The notes under the pieces were generated by a model that did not search any database, had not been told where the DNA came from, and saw nothing but the letters and a program-made list of their open reading frames with translations. DNA of 64,000 nt, from contig VGVV01000002.1 of assembly GCA_016873895.1 (NCBI GenBank), forward strand, positions 36,188-100,187. Direction: 5' to 3'. Each line of letters begins with the position of its first letter. Positions within the stretch are counted from its first letter, which is position 1. Source of the stretch: Ignavibacteria bacterium. GTDB taxonomy: Bacteria; Bacteroidota; Ignavibacteria; Kapaibacteriales; Kapaibacteriaceae. The translations under genes and the position numbers were made by a program. Shown here piece after piece: positions 37,500-45,251 of the stretch.

Positions 37500-38714
37500 C
37501 TATTCTACCTTGAGCCAGGTTGTGGATTCTACTCCAAGAGGATCTGCAATCGTTAGTACATAGACCCCAGCAGGAAGATGCTGCACATTGATGTGAGCAG
37601 TGCTGGCCCCCTGCGAAACTTCGGCTTGTGCAACGAGACAGCCGGCTATGTCGTGAATGTGTATCGTTCCAATCTGTGTTGCTGGACTTTTGCATGTAAC
37701 GGTGAGCACATCGTTTGCAGGTTGCGGAGATAGGATTATGTCAAGCTTTGCTTGCCCTTCCTGAACGGACGTCGATGCTGAAATTCCTGTGCGGTCGTAC
37801 GACGTAACAACATCCCAGACCATGTTCTGCAAATAGGTAGCCAGCTCTGGAGTGGGCATAGGCGTGCCCGAGGGGGCGTTGGGGATTAGCTTATGCGGCA
37901 AGCCCAGCGGACTCCTGTTGAATATGCATGCGTAGTGAATCATGGCGATGGCATAAGCGCCAAGCTCGTTTGTATGAATTTGATCACTAAAGAACTGCGT
38001 GATGTTTGTAATCCCGGGAACGATACCCTTTGCGATGTCATCATGAAGGCGTGCCATCATCTTGTGTCCAGGAATCAGATACACGGGCGGAGCACCAGCG
38101 GGACGCTTCTGATTGGCAAGATCCTGCATGCGTTCCCATTCCTGACCCTGCACATCAAGCATTGAGCGAAAGTTGCCGCTTGAACCGTCTACGTGTACCC
38201 ATGTAGTCCAGAGCAACGTTGCCGCACCCTTACCGCCATTACCTTGCGTCCATGCGTTGTTCACAAACAGCGATAGTGCATTCCGCTGAGCGATGATGCC
38301 GTCTTTATACCACTGCTGTGTGCTGCCACCCTCGTAGAGCAATGGGACCCGTTCGGTAATAGAGAGCAACTCCCAATTCAAAATGTCATGTCGTGCATCC
38401 GGTGCATCGTTGCCAGGAGGATTCTCCCATCGGTAGCTCATTTGTGAACCCGGGGCTGTGGATTTGCCTATGAGCCGATTCACAAGTTGCCACGAACTCT
38501 GCTGCGTTACGGAGGCTACGAGGTTTACATACTGACCCGGCCAATGAGGATAGAATAACGGGTCGGTAAGACTGTGTCCGCTATGTATCTGCTTTACCGT
38601 AAACGGATATGCCTGCTTGGGTGCAAGTGGCTGTGCAGTGCATACTATTGCGCTCGACGTTAGTATGGATATGATGCAGCGTAGATTGCGGTACAGGGTA
38701 AGTGTTGCGCTCAT
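37500..38714 (-). CDS. SGNH/GDSL-type hydrolase with T9SS sorting domain
   Basis: The 404-residue secreted protein has a signal peptide (cleavage after VCTA, about 26). SGNH block I is SGHSLTD with nucleophile Ser48. The block V-like DQIHTNELGAYAIA gives the Asp/His pair. The C-terminal 80 residues form a T9SS type A sorting domain (SPQPANDVLTV ... LPAGVYVLTIADP). It is probably an esterase or carbohydrate esterase at the cell surface; the substrate is unknown. The ATG at 38714 is preferred because it places the signal peptide correctly. Confidence 0.78.
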   Translation of the reverse strand: MSATLTLYRNLRCIISILTSSAIVCTAQPLAPKQAYPFTVKQIHSGHSLTDPLFYPHWPGQYVNLVASVTQQSSWQLVNRLIGKSTAPGSQMSYRWENPPGNDAPDARHDILNWELLSITERVPLLYEGGSTQQWYKDGIIAQRNALSLFVNNAWTQGNGGKGAATLLWTTWVHVDGSSGNFRSMLDVQGQEWERMQDLANQKRPAGAPPVYLIPGHKMMARLHDDIAKGIVPGITNITQFFSDQIHTNELGAYAIAMIHYACIFNRSPLGLPHKLIPNAPSGTPMPTPELATYLQNMVWDVVTSYDRTGISASTSVQEGQAKLDIILSPQPANDVLTVTCKSPATQIGTIHIHDIAGCLVAQAEVSQGASTAHINVQHLPAGVYVLTIADPLGVESTTWLKVE

Positions 38715-38792
38715 CAGGATGCTCCCGGATACAATGCAGTATGCTTCTGCAATGATAACACTTGGCACAATGGCGCTGAAGAAGGTGTGGTT

Positions 38793-39184
38793 ATGATGGA
38801 ACAATTTTCAAATCCTGCAGTCTACTTCGAGATCCCAGTTCTCGAAATGAAGAGAGCAGTACAATTCTATCAAGGTGTGTTTCATTGCGCCTTGGAAACA
38901 ACCATCATTGATGGTAACGAAATGGCTGGTTTCCTTCGATAGGGTGCTCTTCAGGCATCACAGGCGCGTTGGCAAAAGGTGATGTTTATAAACCCACACT
39001 TGATGGGATAGTTATCTATTTCAGCACTTTGAGTATCAACGAAACTCTGGATCTTGTTAAGAGTTTCGGTGGAAGCGTTCTCTATCCTAAGACCGACAAC
39101 GGCATCGGCTTCGTTGCGGAGTTTCAAGACTCCGAGGGAAACCGTATAGCATTGTTCGAGAATTATCCACGAAAGAGTGATTAG
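38793..39184 (+). pseudogene. Frameshifted VOC (glyoxalase/bleomycin-resistance) family gene
   Basis: From ATG 38793 the frame reads MMEQFSNPAVYFEIPVLEM...NEMAGFLR and stops at TAG 38940-38942. The rest of a VOC domain continues in another frame (GITGALAKGDVYKP, then IYFSTLSI, ending DSEGNRIALFENYP) to TAG 39184. Together they make a normal ~130-residue VOC protein, so a one-base indel near 38930-38942 has broken it. A sequencing error is possible; the two halves otherwise look undecayed, so the lesion is recent. Confidence 0.85.
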
Positions 39185-39222
39185 CCCGTACCCCCGTACC
39201 CCCGTACCTAGTACCTCCTAGT
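39185..39222. repeat. CCCGTACC / GTACCTA short array before cysS
   Basis: Units CCCGTACC, CCCGTACC, CCGTACCTAGTACCT directly follow the stop of the VOC pseudogene and end just before the cysS promoter box. Only the GTACCTA orientation is present. Confidence 0.75.
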
Positions 39223-39225
39223 TCG

Positions 39226-39233
39226 TAGTTTTG
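39226..39233 (+). promoter_or_regulatory. TAnnTTTG box abutting cysS start
   Basis: TAGTTTTG, then AAAG, then the cysS ATG. It is an exact -7 consensus match four bases before the start codon, implying a leaderless mRNA. It lies directly downstream of a GTACCTA array. Confidence 0.5.
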
Positions 39234-39237
39234 AAAG

Positions 39238-40692
39238 ATGTTAAGCTTCTACAACACCCTCACAAAGTCGGTTGAACCTTTTGAGCCCCTTAACGCATCG
39301 TGCGTCAAGATCTATTCGTGCGGTCCAACGGTGTATGATGTTGCCCACATGGGCAACATGCGGGCATTTGTGTTTACCGATGTGCTACAGCGCGTGGTGC
39401 GAGAGGTAGGGGGCTACCCAGTCCGCTGGGTGATGAACATCACGGACATCGACGACAAGACGATACGCGACAGCTCTCAAGGCTCTGAAAAATGGCGCTC
39501 CGAGATGGGTGAGCAGTCGTCCGATGCGAAGGCAAACCTGCGCACGTTTACATTGTTCTTTGAGTCGGAGTTTCGCAGAGATCTACAGGTGCTGGGCATT
39601 TCGATGGAGCATTTCTATCAAATGCCGCGTGCCACGGAATACATCGACGATATGCAGACACTGATTCGCGACATTGTGGATGCTGGATACGGCTATGCAT
39701 CCGAAGGATCGGTGTACTTCAACGTGGCAGCCTACGCCAAGGACTACAGCTACGGCAGATTGTTTGCTATTGATGCAGAGAATTTCCGAGAAGGCGTCCG
39801 CATCGACGCTGATGAGTATGATCGTGAATCGGTGAGTGACTTCGTGTTATGGAAGGGACGCAAGGACAGCGAGCCGTATTGGGATTTCGAACTGGATGGC
39901 GAGAACATTCCCGGACGCCCGGGTTGGCACATTGAATGTTCTGCGATGTCGAAACACATACTTGGACTGCCCATCGACATTCACACGGGTGGTGTAGATC
40001 TGCGGTTTCCGCATCACGAGGACGAGCTAGCGCAGTGCTGCGCCGGTTATCATGTTGACGAGCAGGCGCGGTTCTGGATGCACAACGAGTTTCTGGAGAT
40101 CGAAGGCAAGAAGATGTCGAAGTCACTCGGCAACTTCTACACTCTGCGCGATCTCGAGAAGATGGGGCACAACCCACTCGACATACGTTTTGCGCTCCTT
40201 GCCGGACATTACAGAGCAGTACTGAATTTTACCTTCGACAGTTTACAGGCGGCATCAACGGCGCGCACCAGGGTGCAGAACATCATCTGGGACCTTCTCG
40301 ACGCTGCCGGACTCGATGATGCAACGGGGCTAACAGGCGCAATGCCACCTGATGTTGCATTAGCCTTTGGCAACGACCTGAACGTGCCGCAGGCGCTTGC
40401 GCGCATGCACGAGTATCTGGGTGCAAACGCCAATGTGAAGTCAGATCCCGATGCTGCACGCGAAGTACTCGGCGCGCTCAAGGCCATCAACAACGTCCTT
40501 GCTGTATGGACATTCACGAAACGTCCAGCAGTGAACATCCCCGATGCTATCCGCACCCTCGCAGACCAACGTTGGGCTGCTCGTTCAGCAAAAGATTGGG
40601 CAGACGCGGACCGTCTCCGCACCGAACTCACCAACTCCGGCTGGACAATGAAAGACGGCAAAGACGGCTATACCCTTGAGCCCCTTTCATAA
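39238..40692 (+). CDS. cysS: Cysteinyl-tRNA synthetase
   Basis: The 484-residue class I synthetase has YSCGPTVYDVAHMGNMRAF (HIGH-equivalent and first Zn cysteine) and GWHIECSAMS (Zn Cys). It also has HHEDELAQ (Zn His/Glu), KKMSKSLGN (KMSKS) and a DALR-type C-terminal helical domain. Full length. The next gene starts 8 bases after its stop. Confidence 0.97.
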   Translation: MLSFYNTLTKSVEPFEPLNASCVKIYSCGPTVYDVAHMGNMRAFVFTDVLQRVVREVGGYPVRWVMNITDIDDKTIRDSSQGSEKWRSEMGEQSSDAKANLRTFTLFFESEFRRDLQVLGISMEHFYQMPRATEYIDDMQTLIRDIVDAGYGYASEGSVYFNVAAYAKDYSYGRLFAIDAENFREGVRIDADEYDRESVSDFVLWKGRKDSEPYWDFELDGENIPGRPGWHIECSAMSKHILGLPIDIHTGGVDLRFPHHEDELAQCCAGYHVDEQARFWMHNEFLEIEGKKMSKSLGNFYTLRDLEKMGHNPLDIRFALLAGHYRAVLNFTFDSLQAASTARTRVQNIIWDLLDAAGLDDATGLTGAMPPDVALAFGNDLNVPQALARMHEYLGANANVKSDPDAAREVLGALKAINNVLAVWTFTKRPAVNIPDAIRTLADQRWAARSAKDWADADRLRTELTNSGWTMKDGKDGYTLEPLS

Positions 40693-40700
40693 CGAATGAT

Positions 40701-41591
40701 ATGATCACGCACATTACGATCATCGGTAAGGGAAGAGTAGGGGTATCTATAGGAGAGGTACTAGGTACGAGGTACGAAAGACAGGTACTAGGTACTGGGT
40801 ACGAGGTACTAGGTACTGAATCCTCATCCGTCATTCCCGCGAAAGTGGGAATCCAGACTTTACATTCGATTTCATCTAGAGAATTTGTTAGTCCCCCCGT
40901 ACCTAGTACCTCCGTACCTAGTCCCTCGTCCTCCCTCTTCCTCCTCACCTGCAAAGACGCCTATCTTCCGGCTGTCATTCAGCGCATGGCAGAGCAGTAT
41001 GGCGATCAACTTTCCGGATCACTTGTGATGCATGTGAACGGATCGTTGGGCACGGATATACTTGAGCCGGTGCGTGCGTGTGGCGCAATGGTGGCGGCTG
41101 CGCATCCCTTCCAGACCTTTGGAGATGCAGATCCGAAGTTGCTTGAAGGCATTGGATGGGGTATTGAGTGCGATGATGATGCATGGCCCCTTATCGAAGA
41201 ACTTGTGAAGCTGACAGGGGGCTTCCCGTATCGCTTGCCGAAGACAGATCCCGTTTCTAAACGACGTTATCATGCGGCCGCTGTGGCCGCATCGAACTTT
41301 ACGTATGCCGCATACGACTTAGCGCGCGAGCTTGCCAAGGACGCCGGCATCCCTGTGGCCGAGTTTCTTGTGCCCATCATGCGTCAGACCCTTGAGAACG
41401 CCGCGCGTGCAATGCATGAAGACGCGCCTTTCCCGCTCACTGGCCCCCTTGTGCGCGGCGACATGGACGCCGTGCAACGTCAGCTCGATGCCATACCCGC
41501 CCACCTGCGGGAGCAGTATGTGCACCTAACCAATGCCCTGAAAGAGGTTGTTGGGAAAGTAGGAGCGCCCCTGCGTGAGCGCCCAGAATAG
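40701..41591 (+). CDS. Rossmann/DUF2520 oxidoreductase-like protein with repeat-replaced segment
   Basis: The 296-residue protein begins with a dinucleotide-binding strand and loop (ITIIGKGRVGVSIGEVL). It resumes at the strand SLFLLTCKDAYLP and continues with the DUF2520 helical domain (AAHPFQTF, YHAAAVAASNFTYAAYDLA, LTGPLVRGD). Residues about 19-77 are translated repeat DNA (VLGTRYE, VIPAKVGIQ and VPSTSVPS type). This replaces what should be roughly 45 residues of strands beta2-beta3 of the NAD(P)-binding fold. The C-terminus APLRERPE is also repeat-derived. Cofactor binding is probably compromised, yet the frame remains open. Confidence 0.82.
   Translation: MITHITIIGKGRVGVSIGEVLGTRYERQVLGTGYEVLGTESSSVIPAKVGIQTLHSISSREFVSPPVPSTSVPSPSSSLFLLTCKDAYLPAVIQRMAEQYGDQLSGSLVMHVNGSLGTDILEPVRACGAMVAAAHPFQTFGDADPKLLEGIGWGIECDDDAWPLIEELVKLTGGFPYRLPKTDPVSKRRYHAAAVAASNFTYAAYDLARELAKDAGIPVAEFLVPIMRQTLENAARAMHEDAPFPLTGPLVRGDMDAVQRQLDAIPAHLREQYVHLTNALKEVVGKVGAPLRERPE
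40756..40931. repeat. Composite inverted heptamer element inside DUF2520 gene
   Basis: The left array GGTACTA/GGTACGA runs 40756-40817. The hairpin core ATTCCCGCGAAAGTGGGAAT is at 40833-40852. The right array in the opposite orientation (CCGTACCTAGTACCTCCGTACC) runs about 40897-40925. This is the same arm-core-arm design as 9333-9524, but in frame within a gene. Confidence 0.9.
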
Positions 41592-41981
41592 CCCCTGCGT
41601 GAGCGCCCGGGAATGGTGGACCGCCCCTGCGGCCTACCGATCGACAGCTGGAATCGACCATGTAAGGGCGAGCCGGTGGCTCGCCCGAAACAATACCACA
41701 AGGTCCCTCGTCGCATTGCCACTCGGGATGACGCACCGATTGCGTGTTAGTGGGGGAGGTGGTCCGCGCGCCTACGGCGCGCGGACCACCCAATGAATAA
41801 AAGCGTGCGCTGCGTCATCCCGAGCACCGAAGGTGCGAGGGACCTCACGTTATTGTGATCGGCACGCTATGTGATGGGCCCCCGCTTTCGCGAGGGCGAC
41901 GTTTCCACGCAGGGGCGCACCCGCTCGCTGCTCGCTGTTCGCTGCTCGCTGTTCGCTGCTCGCTGTTCGCTGCTCGCTGCT
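41566..41981. repeat. Repeat island of about 400 bases with no gene
   Basis: The 415 bases between the DUF2520 stop and the epimerase start hold only repeats. These are two copies of GCCCCTGCGTGAGCGCCC (41567-41608), the hairpin GGGCGAGCC-GGT-GGCTCGCCC (about 41668-41688) and GGTCCCTCG...CTCGGGATGACGC (about 41702-41733). A 15-base-arm inverted repeat (41758-41790), CGTCATCCCGAGCACCGAAGGTGCGAGG (about 41815-41843) and a GCTCGCT/GTTCGCT heptamer array (41933-41980) follow. I see no open frame with coding character. Confidence 0.85.
41758..41790. terminator. Perfect 15-bp-arm inverted repeat
   Basis: GGTGGTCCGCGCGCC, loop TAC, then GGCGCGCGGACCACC. All 15 pairs match. It is the strongest hairpin in the window and would form in either transcript, but no T-tract follows. 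It may be a terminator or simply another palindromic repeat unit. Confidence 0.55.
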
Positions 41982-41989
41982 TACTTTTG
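41982..41989 (+). promoter_or_regulatory. TAnnTTTG box of sugar epimerase gene
   Basis: TACTTTTG lies immediately after the GCTCGCT array and 17 bases before the ATG at 42007. An AGGGGAA Shine-Dalgarno-like run lies between them. Confidence 0.45.
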
Positions 41990-42006
41990 CCCCAGGGGAA
42001 TTATCT

Positions 42007-43056
42007 ATGTCTACGCAGCAGACGATTTTCGTTACTGGAGTCGCTGGATTTATCGGATTTCATGTTGCCCGGCGCTTCGTGGCCGATGGGTGGACCGTTA
42101 TCGGTTTAGATAACTGCAACGACTATTACGACCCAGCGCTGAAGTATGCCCGCCTCGAACAGCTGGGCTCTGACATCACCTTTTACAAGGGTGATCTTGA
42201 GGACAAGGGGCTTATCGATACCATTTTTACGAAGCACAAGCCCTGTTACGTATGCCATCTGGCTGCGCAGGCAGGCGTGCGATACAGCATTGAGCATCCC
42301 AAGGCGTATGTCTCGTCGAACATACTTGGTTTTTTGAACATCCTGGAGGCGTGCCGCACGCACATGCCGCAGCATCTGGTGTACGCCAGCAGCAGCAGCG
42401 TGTATGGCAACAACACGCACGTGCCGTTTTCAACGGACGATAGGGTGGACCACCCGGCCAGCATGTATGCGGTAAGCAAGCGCACCAACGAGCTGATGGC
42501 CGAGTGCTACAACCACCTCTACAACATCCCCTGCACCGGACTGCGCTTCTTTACCGTGTATGGTCCGTGGGGACGTCCCGACATGGCCTACTTCAAGTTT
42601 GCCCAGAGCATCCTTGCCGGCAAGCCCATCGACATCTACAACCACGGAAACCTGAGCCGCGATTTCACCTACATCGATGATATCGTCGAGGGGGTGGTAA
42701 GGGTGATGGGTTGTGTCGTTCCCGCGAACGCGGGAAACCATGGTGGGGACCACACACCTTCGCAGGGCGACCACACAGGGTCGCCCCTACTCGCTGCTCG
42801 CTGCTCGCTGCTCGCTGTTCACAACATCGGCAACGGGGCTCCTGTATCCCTGCTCGAATTCGTGGAAATCCTCGAGTCGGAATTGGGCGTCGTGGCCACC
42901 AAGAACTATTTGGACATGCAGCCCGGCGACGTCGAGAAAACCTGGGCCGACTGTCAAGACCTATGGGAACTCACGGGCTTTCGCCCCAATACCTCACTCC
43001 GCGACGGATTACATAGGTTTGTGGAATGGTATCGGGGGTATTACCTAGCCCCTTAG
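42007..43056 (+). CDS. UDP-glucuronate 4-epimerase-like SDR with repeat insertion
   Basis: The 349-residue extended SDR has the NAD motif TGVAGFIG, HLAAQAGVRYSIEHP, SSSSVYG, the catalytic YAVSK and LRFFTVYGPWGRPDMAYFKF. This set is typical of UDP-glucuronate epimerases (capsule/LPS sugar supply). Residues about 236-272 are encoded by repeats (palindromes plus a GCTCGCT array). They occupy the variable loop before VHNIGNGAPV, which in relatives holds about 20-25 unrelated residues. The fold is likely tolerated. It overlaps the convergent rpe by 12 bases. Confidence 0.9.
   Translation: MSTQQTIFVTGVAGFIGFHVARRFVADGWTVIGLDNCNDYYDPALKYARLEQLGSDITFYKGDLEDKGLIDTIFTKHKPCYVCHLAAQAGVRYSIEHPKAYVSSNILGFLNILEACRTHMPQHLVYASSSSVYGNNTHVPFSTDDRVDHPASMYAVSKRTNELMAECYNHLYNIPCTGLRFFTVYGPWGRPDMAYFKFAQSILAGKPIDIYNHGNLSRDFTYIDDIVEGVVRVMGCVVPANAGNHGGDHTPSQGDHTGSPLLAARCSLLAVHNIGNGAPVSLLEFVEILESELGVVATKNYLDMQPGDVEKTWADCQDLWELTGFRPNTSLRDGLHRFVEWYRGYYLAP
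42715..42823. repeat. Repeat block inside epimerase gene
   Basis: Three repeat classes in series: TTCCCGCG-AA-CGCGGGAA (42719-42736), GGGCGACC-ACACAG-GGTCGCCC (42765-42786) and about four GCTCGCT units ending GCTGTTCAC (about 42790-42822). The GCTCGCT family is the same as in the island just upstream of this gene. The inserted DNA is translated without a stop. Confidence 0.9.
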
Positions 43057-43698
43057 CGCGTTGATTCTCTCTGCAACATTCCCACCAAACACTCCGGAGC
43101 CGGAGACAAGGATGTTTGCACCTGCTTCGATGACGCGCTTGGCGTTTTCGACCTTGATGCCGCCGTCTACCTCGATCTCAACGTGTGATAGGCCTTGTGC
43201 GTCGAGCCACGTGCGGAGGCGTTCGCAGCGCTGCAAAAACGATGGGATAAAGGCTTGTCCGCCATAGCCGGGGTTAACGCTCATCAGCAAGATGAAGTCG
43301 CACGACTCGGCTGCTTCAAACGCATATTCAAGGGGCGTTACAGGATTCAGCACAACGCCCGACTTGCAGCGACGCTGCTTAATGCGATCCAGCGTGCGGT
43401 GCAGGTGCGGGGTAACTTCTGCATGCACCGAGATCCAGTCAGCACCAGCATCAGCAAACAGCTCCACCTGATGGTCCGGATTCGTAACCATCAGATGCAC
43501 GTCGATAGGCAGCGTGGTTAGCCCCTTCATCATCGTTACAAAGTCTGCCCCAAATGTTATCGGCGGCACAAAATGTCCGTCCATCACATCGTAGTGCAGA
43601 AGATCTGCCCCACCTGCCTCGCACGCACGAATGTCTTGCTCGATGTTCAGCAAGTTCGATGCAAGCAGGGAAGGGGCGATGAGGAGAGGAAGCGGCAT
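43045..43698 (-). CDS. rpe: Ribulose-phosphate 3-epimerase
   Basis: The 217-residue TIM-barrel enzyme of the pentose phosphate pathway has IAPSLLASN, HYDVMDGHFVPPITFG (metal His/Asp), DVHLMV, SVNPGYGGQAFI, EIEVDGGI and SGSGVFGG. Complete. TATTTTCG lies three bases before the ATG (43702-43709), a near-consensus abutting promoter box. The 3' end overlaps the convergent sugar-epimerase gene by 12 bases, within an AGCCCCTT octamer. Confidence 0.97.
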   Translation of the reverse strand: MPLPLLIAPSLLASNLLNIEQDIRACEAGGADLLHYDVMDGHFVPPITFGADFVTMMKGLTTLPIDVHLMVTNPDHQVELFADAGADWISVHAEVTPHLHRTLDRIKQRRCKSGVVLNPVTPLEYAFEAAESCDFILLMSVNPGYGGQAFIPSFLQRCERLRTWLDAQGLSHVEIEVDGGIKVENAKRVIEAGANILVSGSGVFGGNVAERINALRG

Positions 43699-43701
43699 GG
43701 A

Positions 43702-43709
43702 CGAAAATA
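43702..43709 (-). promoter_or_regulatory. TATTTTCG box abutting rpe start
   Basis: The minus strand reads TATTTTCG-TCC-ATG, one mismatch from TAnnTTTG, with the same three-base spacing as ruvB, PAP2 and asd. Confidence 0.4.
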
Positions 43710-43717
43710 CGGAAAAT

Positions 43718-43808
43718 GGTACGAGGTACTAGGTACAAGGTACTAGGTACAAGGTACTAGGTACTAGGTACTAGGTACAAGGTACTAGGTACAAGGTACA
43801 CGGTGCTA
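43718..43808. repeat. Long GGTACTA/GGTACAA heptamer array
   Basis: About thirteen consecutive 7-base units (GGTACGA, GGTACTA, GGTACAA in mixed order) form the cleanest array in the window, all in one orientation. It lies between the rpe promoter and the aldo-keto reductase stop. The third-last base varies while GGTAC is fixed. Confidence 0.92.
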
Positions 43809-43816
43809 GACGAGCG

Positions 43817-45205
43817 CTAATGGCTTAGCCGCTTCAACTGCTCTGCCACGCGCGCCCAGGTTTGGCGGGTAAAGTGCTGACGTGGCAGGTCGCATGTGGC
43901 GAGGATGTCGTCGACGTAGGTGGGGGTGCGCATGCCTACGAGCACGGTGCCGACGCCGTGAGTGCATACGAGGGCGTGGATGGCGATTTGCTGTAAGGGG
44001 CTCTCAGGGTCCATACCAAACTCTGTGGCAAGCGTTGAGCGGAGCTCCTCGAGTGAGGCGTTCTCGTCCTGGGCGTACATGGTGTCCAGGTCCGTAAGCA
44101 GCTGGGTAAGGTCGCCAATGTATTCGTCAACTTCACTGCGATGCGCGCTGCCAGCGCCCATAACAGCCGCAGCATTGATGCGAGGCGCAAGGTAGGAGCG
44201 CTCTACATCACGCCAGTGGATAAGGCCCTGGAACTGTGACCATGACTGACACAAAGCACCGGCAACGCGGAAGGCTTCGTGTAGTACTTGGATGTCGCGC
44301 TCGGAGAGAGAGCCTTCTGCTTGGAGCTTGTTGGCAAGGTCGTGTTCACGCGTTTCCATCTCGTGGATGCGATGCTCGATGTCCTGCGGATGCACGATGT
44401 GCTCCGGCATTGGATGCGATACTAGTCTGATGAGGTCGTTGTCCACGATGGCATTGAGCGGACGGTTCACAAGCACGTGGATGTTGTTCTCGCTGGCAAA
44501 CTCAAGGGGCGTCTGCAGCGCGTCAGTGCTTCGTGCCGTTGTGTTCAGGCTGGTTGCCGCAAAATGCTCTATCAAGTTCAACGGCATCTGCGCATAGGCA
44601 AAGTGATGCCCCTTACCGCCTGCCTGCTCGGCTGCCTGCAACGTGCGCGCAAGACACACGGCATCGGTGGCATCGGTTGGATAGGCAAAGGTATTCGAGC
44701 TGACGCCATAGGCGCGCAGACGTCCACTTGCAATAGCGCGCTCGAACCAAGTAAAGGCTTCCGTAAACCGACGGTACAGTTCCTCGCGTGCCTCGCCGAG
44801 GTTAACACCTTGTTGATGCGCATGCTGCAGATAATACTCCGGGTTGTGCAGCAGCACAACGTCAAGCGTCGTCCTGTTCATGCGCTCGCACGAGATCTGA
44901 AAGGCCTGCTCCAAGAACTCCGGATGGATGCAATGCCAGAGCGAGTCGGAGAGCCTCACGAGCTCTGGAATCTCATGCCCCATACTTTCCTGAGCCTTGA
45001 TCTGCTCGAGCATGGTGCCCTGGAGATAACCATACTTCGTTATGATCGCGGCCTTGGCCAATTTCCCCACAAGCCTCTCGCTAGCCCCATCTCCATAGTT
45101 GGAGCTGGTATCAAAGATTCTCACGCCGGAGACGAGTGCATGCTCGATTGCGCTCTGGTGCGTGGGGTTTGTGTCGACAGTGCGGTAGCATCCAAATCCT
45201 ATCAT
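43817..45205 (-). CDS. Aldo-keto reductase family protein, extended
   Basis: The 462-residue protein has the AKR barrel: IGFGCYRTVD, DTSSNYGDGASE (catalytic Asp/Tyr), IITKYGY (Lys) and VVLLHNPEYY (His). It is about 130 residues longer than usual AKRs. The extra region (about 290-400) is helical and charged (HRIHEMETREHDLANKLQ) before the final AKR-like helix HALVCTHGVGTVLVGMRTPTYVDDIL. The substrate is unknown. The start is the ATG at 45205; CATTTTTG lies three bases upstream. Divergent from trpS. Confidence 0.85.
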   Translation of the reverse strand: MIGFGCYRTVDTNPTHQSAIEHALVSGVRIFDTSSNYGDGASERLVGKLAKAAIITKYGYLQGTMLEQIKAQESMGHEIPELVRLSDSLWHCIHPEFLEQAFQISCERMNRTTLDVVLLHNPEYYLQHAHQQGVNLGEAREELYRRFTEAFTWFERAIASGRLRAYGVSSNTFAYPTDATDAVCLARTLQAAEQAGGKGHHFAYAQMPLNLIEHFAATSLNTTARSTDALQTPLEFASENNIHVLVNRPLNAIVDNDLIRLVSHPMPEHIVHPQDIEHRIHEMETREHDLANKLQAEGSLSERDIQVLHEAFRVAGALCQSWSQFQGLIHWRDVERSYLAPRINAAAVMGAGSAHRSEVDEYIGDLTQLLTDLDTMYAQDENASLEELRSTLATEFGMDPESPLQQIAIHALVCTHGVGTVLVGMRTPTYVDDILATCDLPRQHFTRQTWARVAEQLKRLSH

Positions 45206-45208
45206 GTA

Positions 45209-45245
45209 CAAAAATGCGTCAATGACGAAGATGGTGGGTATTTTG
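45209..45245. promoter_or_regulatory. Divergent boxes of aldo-keto reductase and trpS
   Basis: The 46-base divergent gap has CATTTTTG-TAC-ATG on the minus strand (45209-45216) and TATTTTG-CCACGT-ATG on the plus strand (45239-45245). Both are imperfect TAnnTTTG boxes that abut start codons, repeating the asd/PAP2 arrangement. Confidence 0.4.
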
Positions 45246-45251
45246 CCACGT

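Noticed and set aside
38925..38945. Programmed frameshift in the VOC gene
   Set aside because: No slippery heptamer or downstream structure, and VOC enzymes are not known to use frameshifting; a simple indel is likelier.
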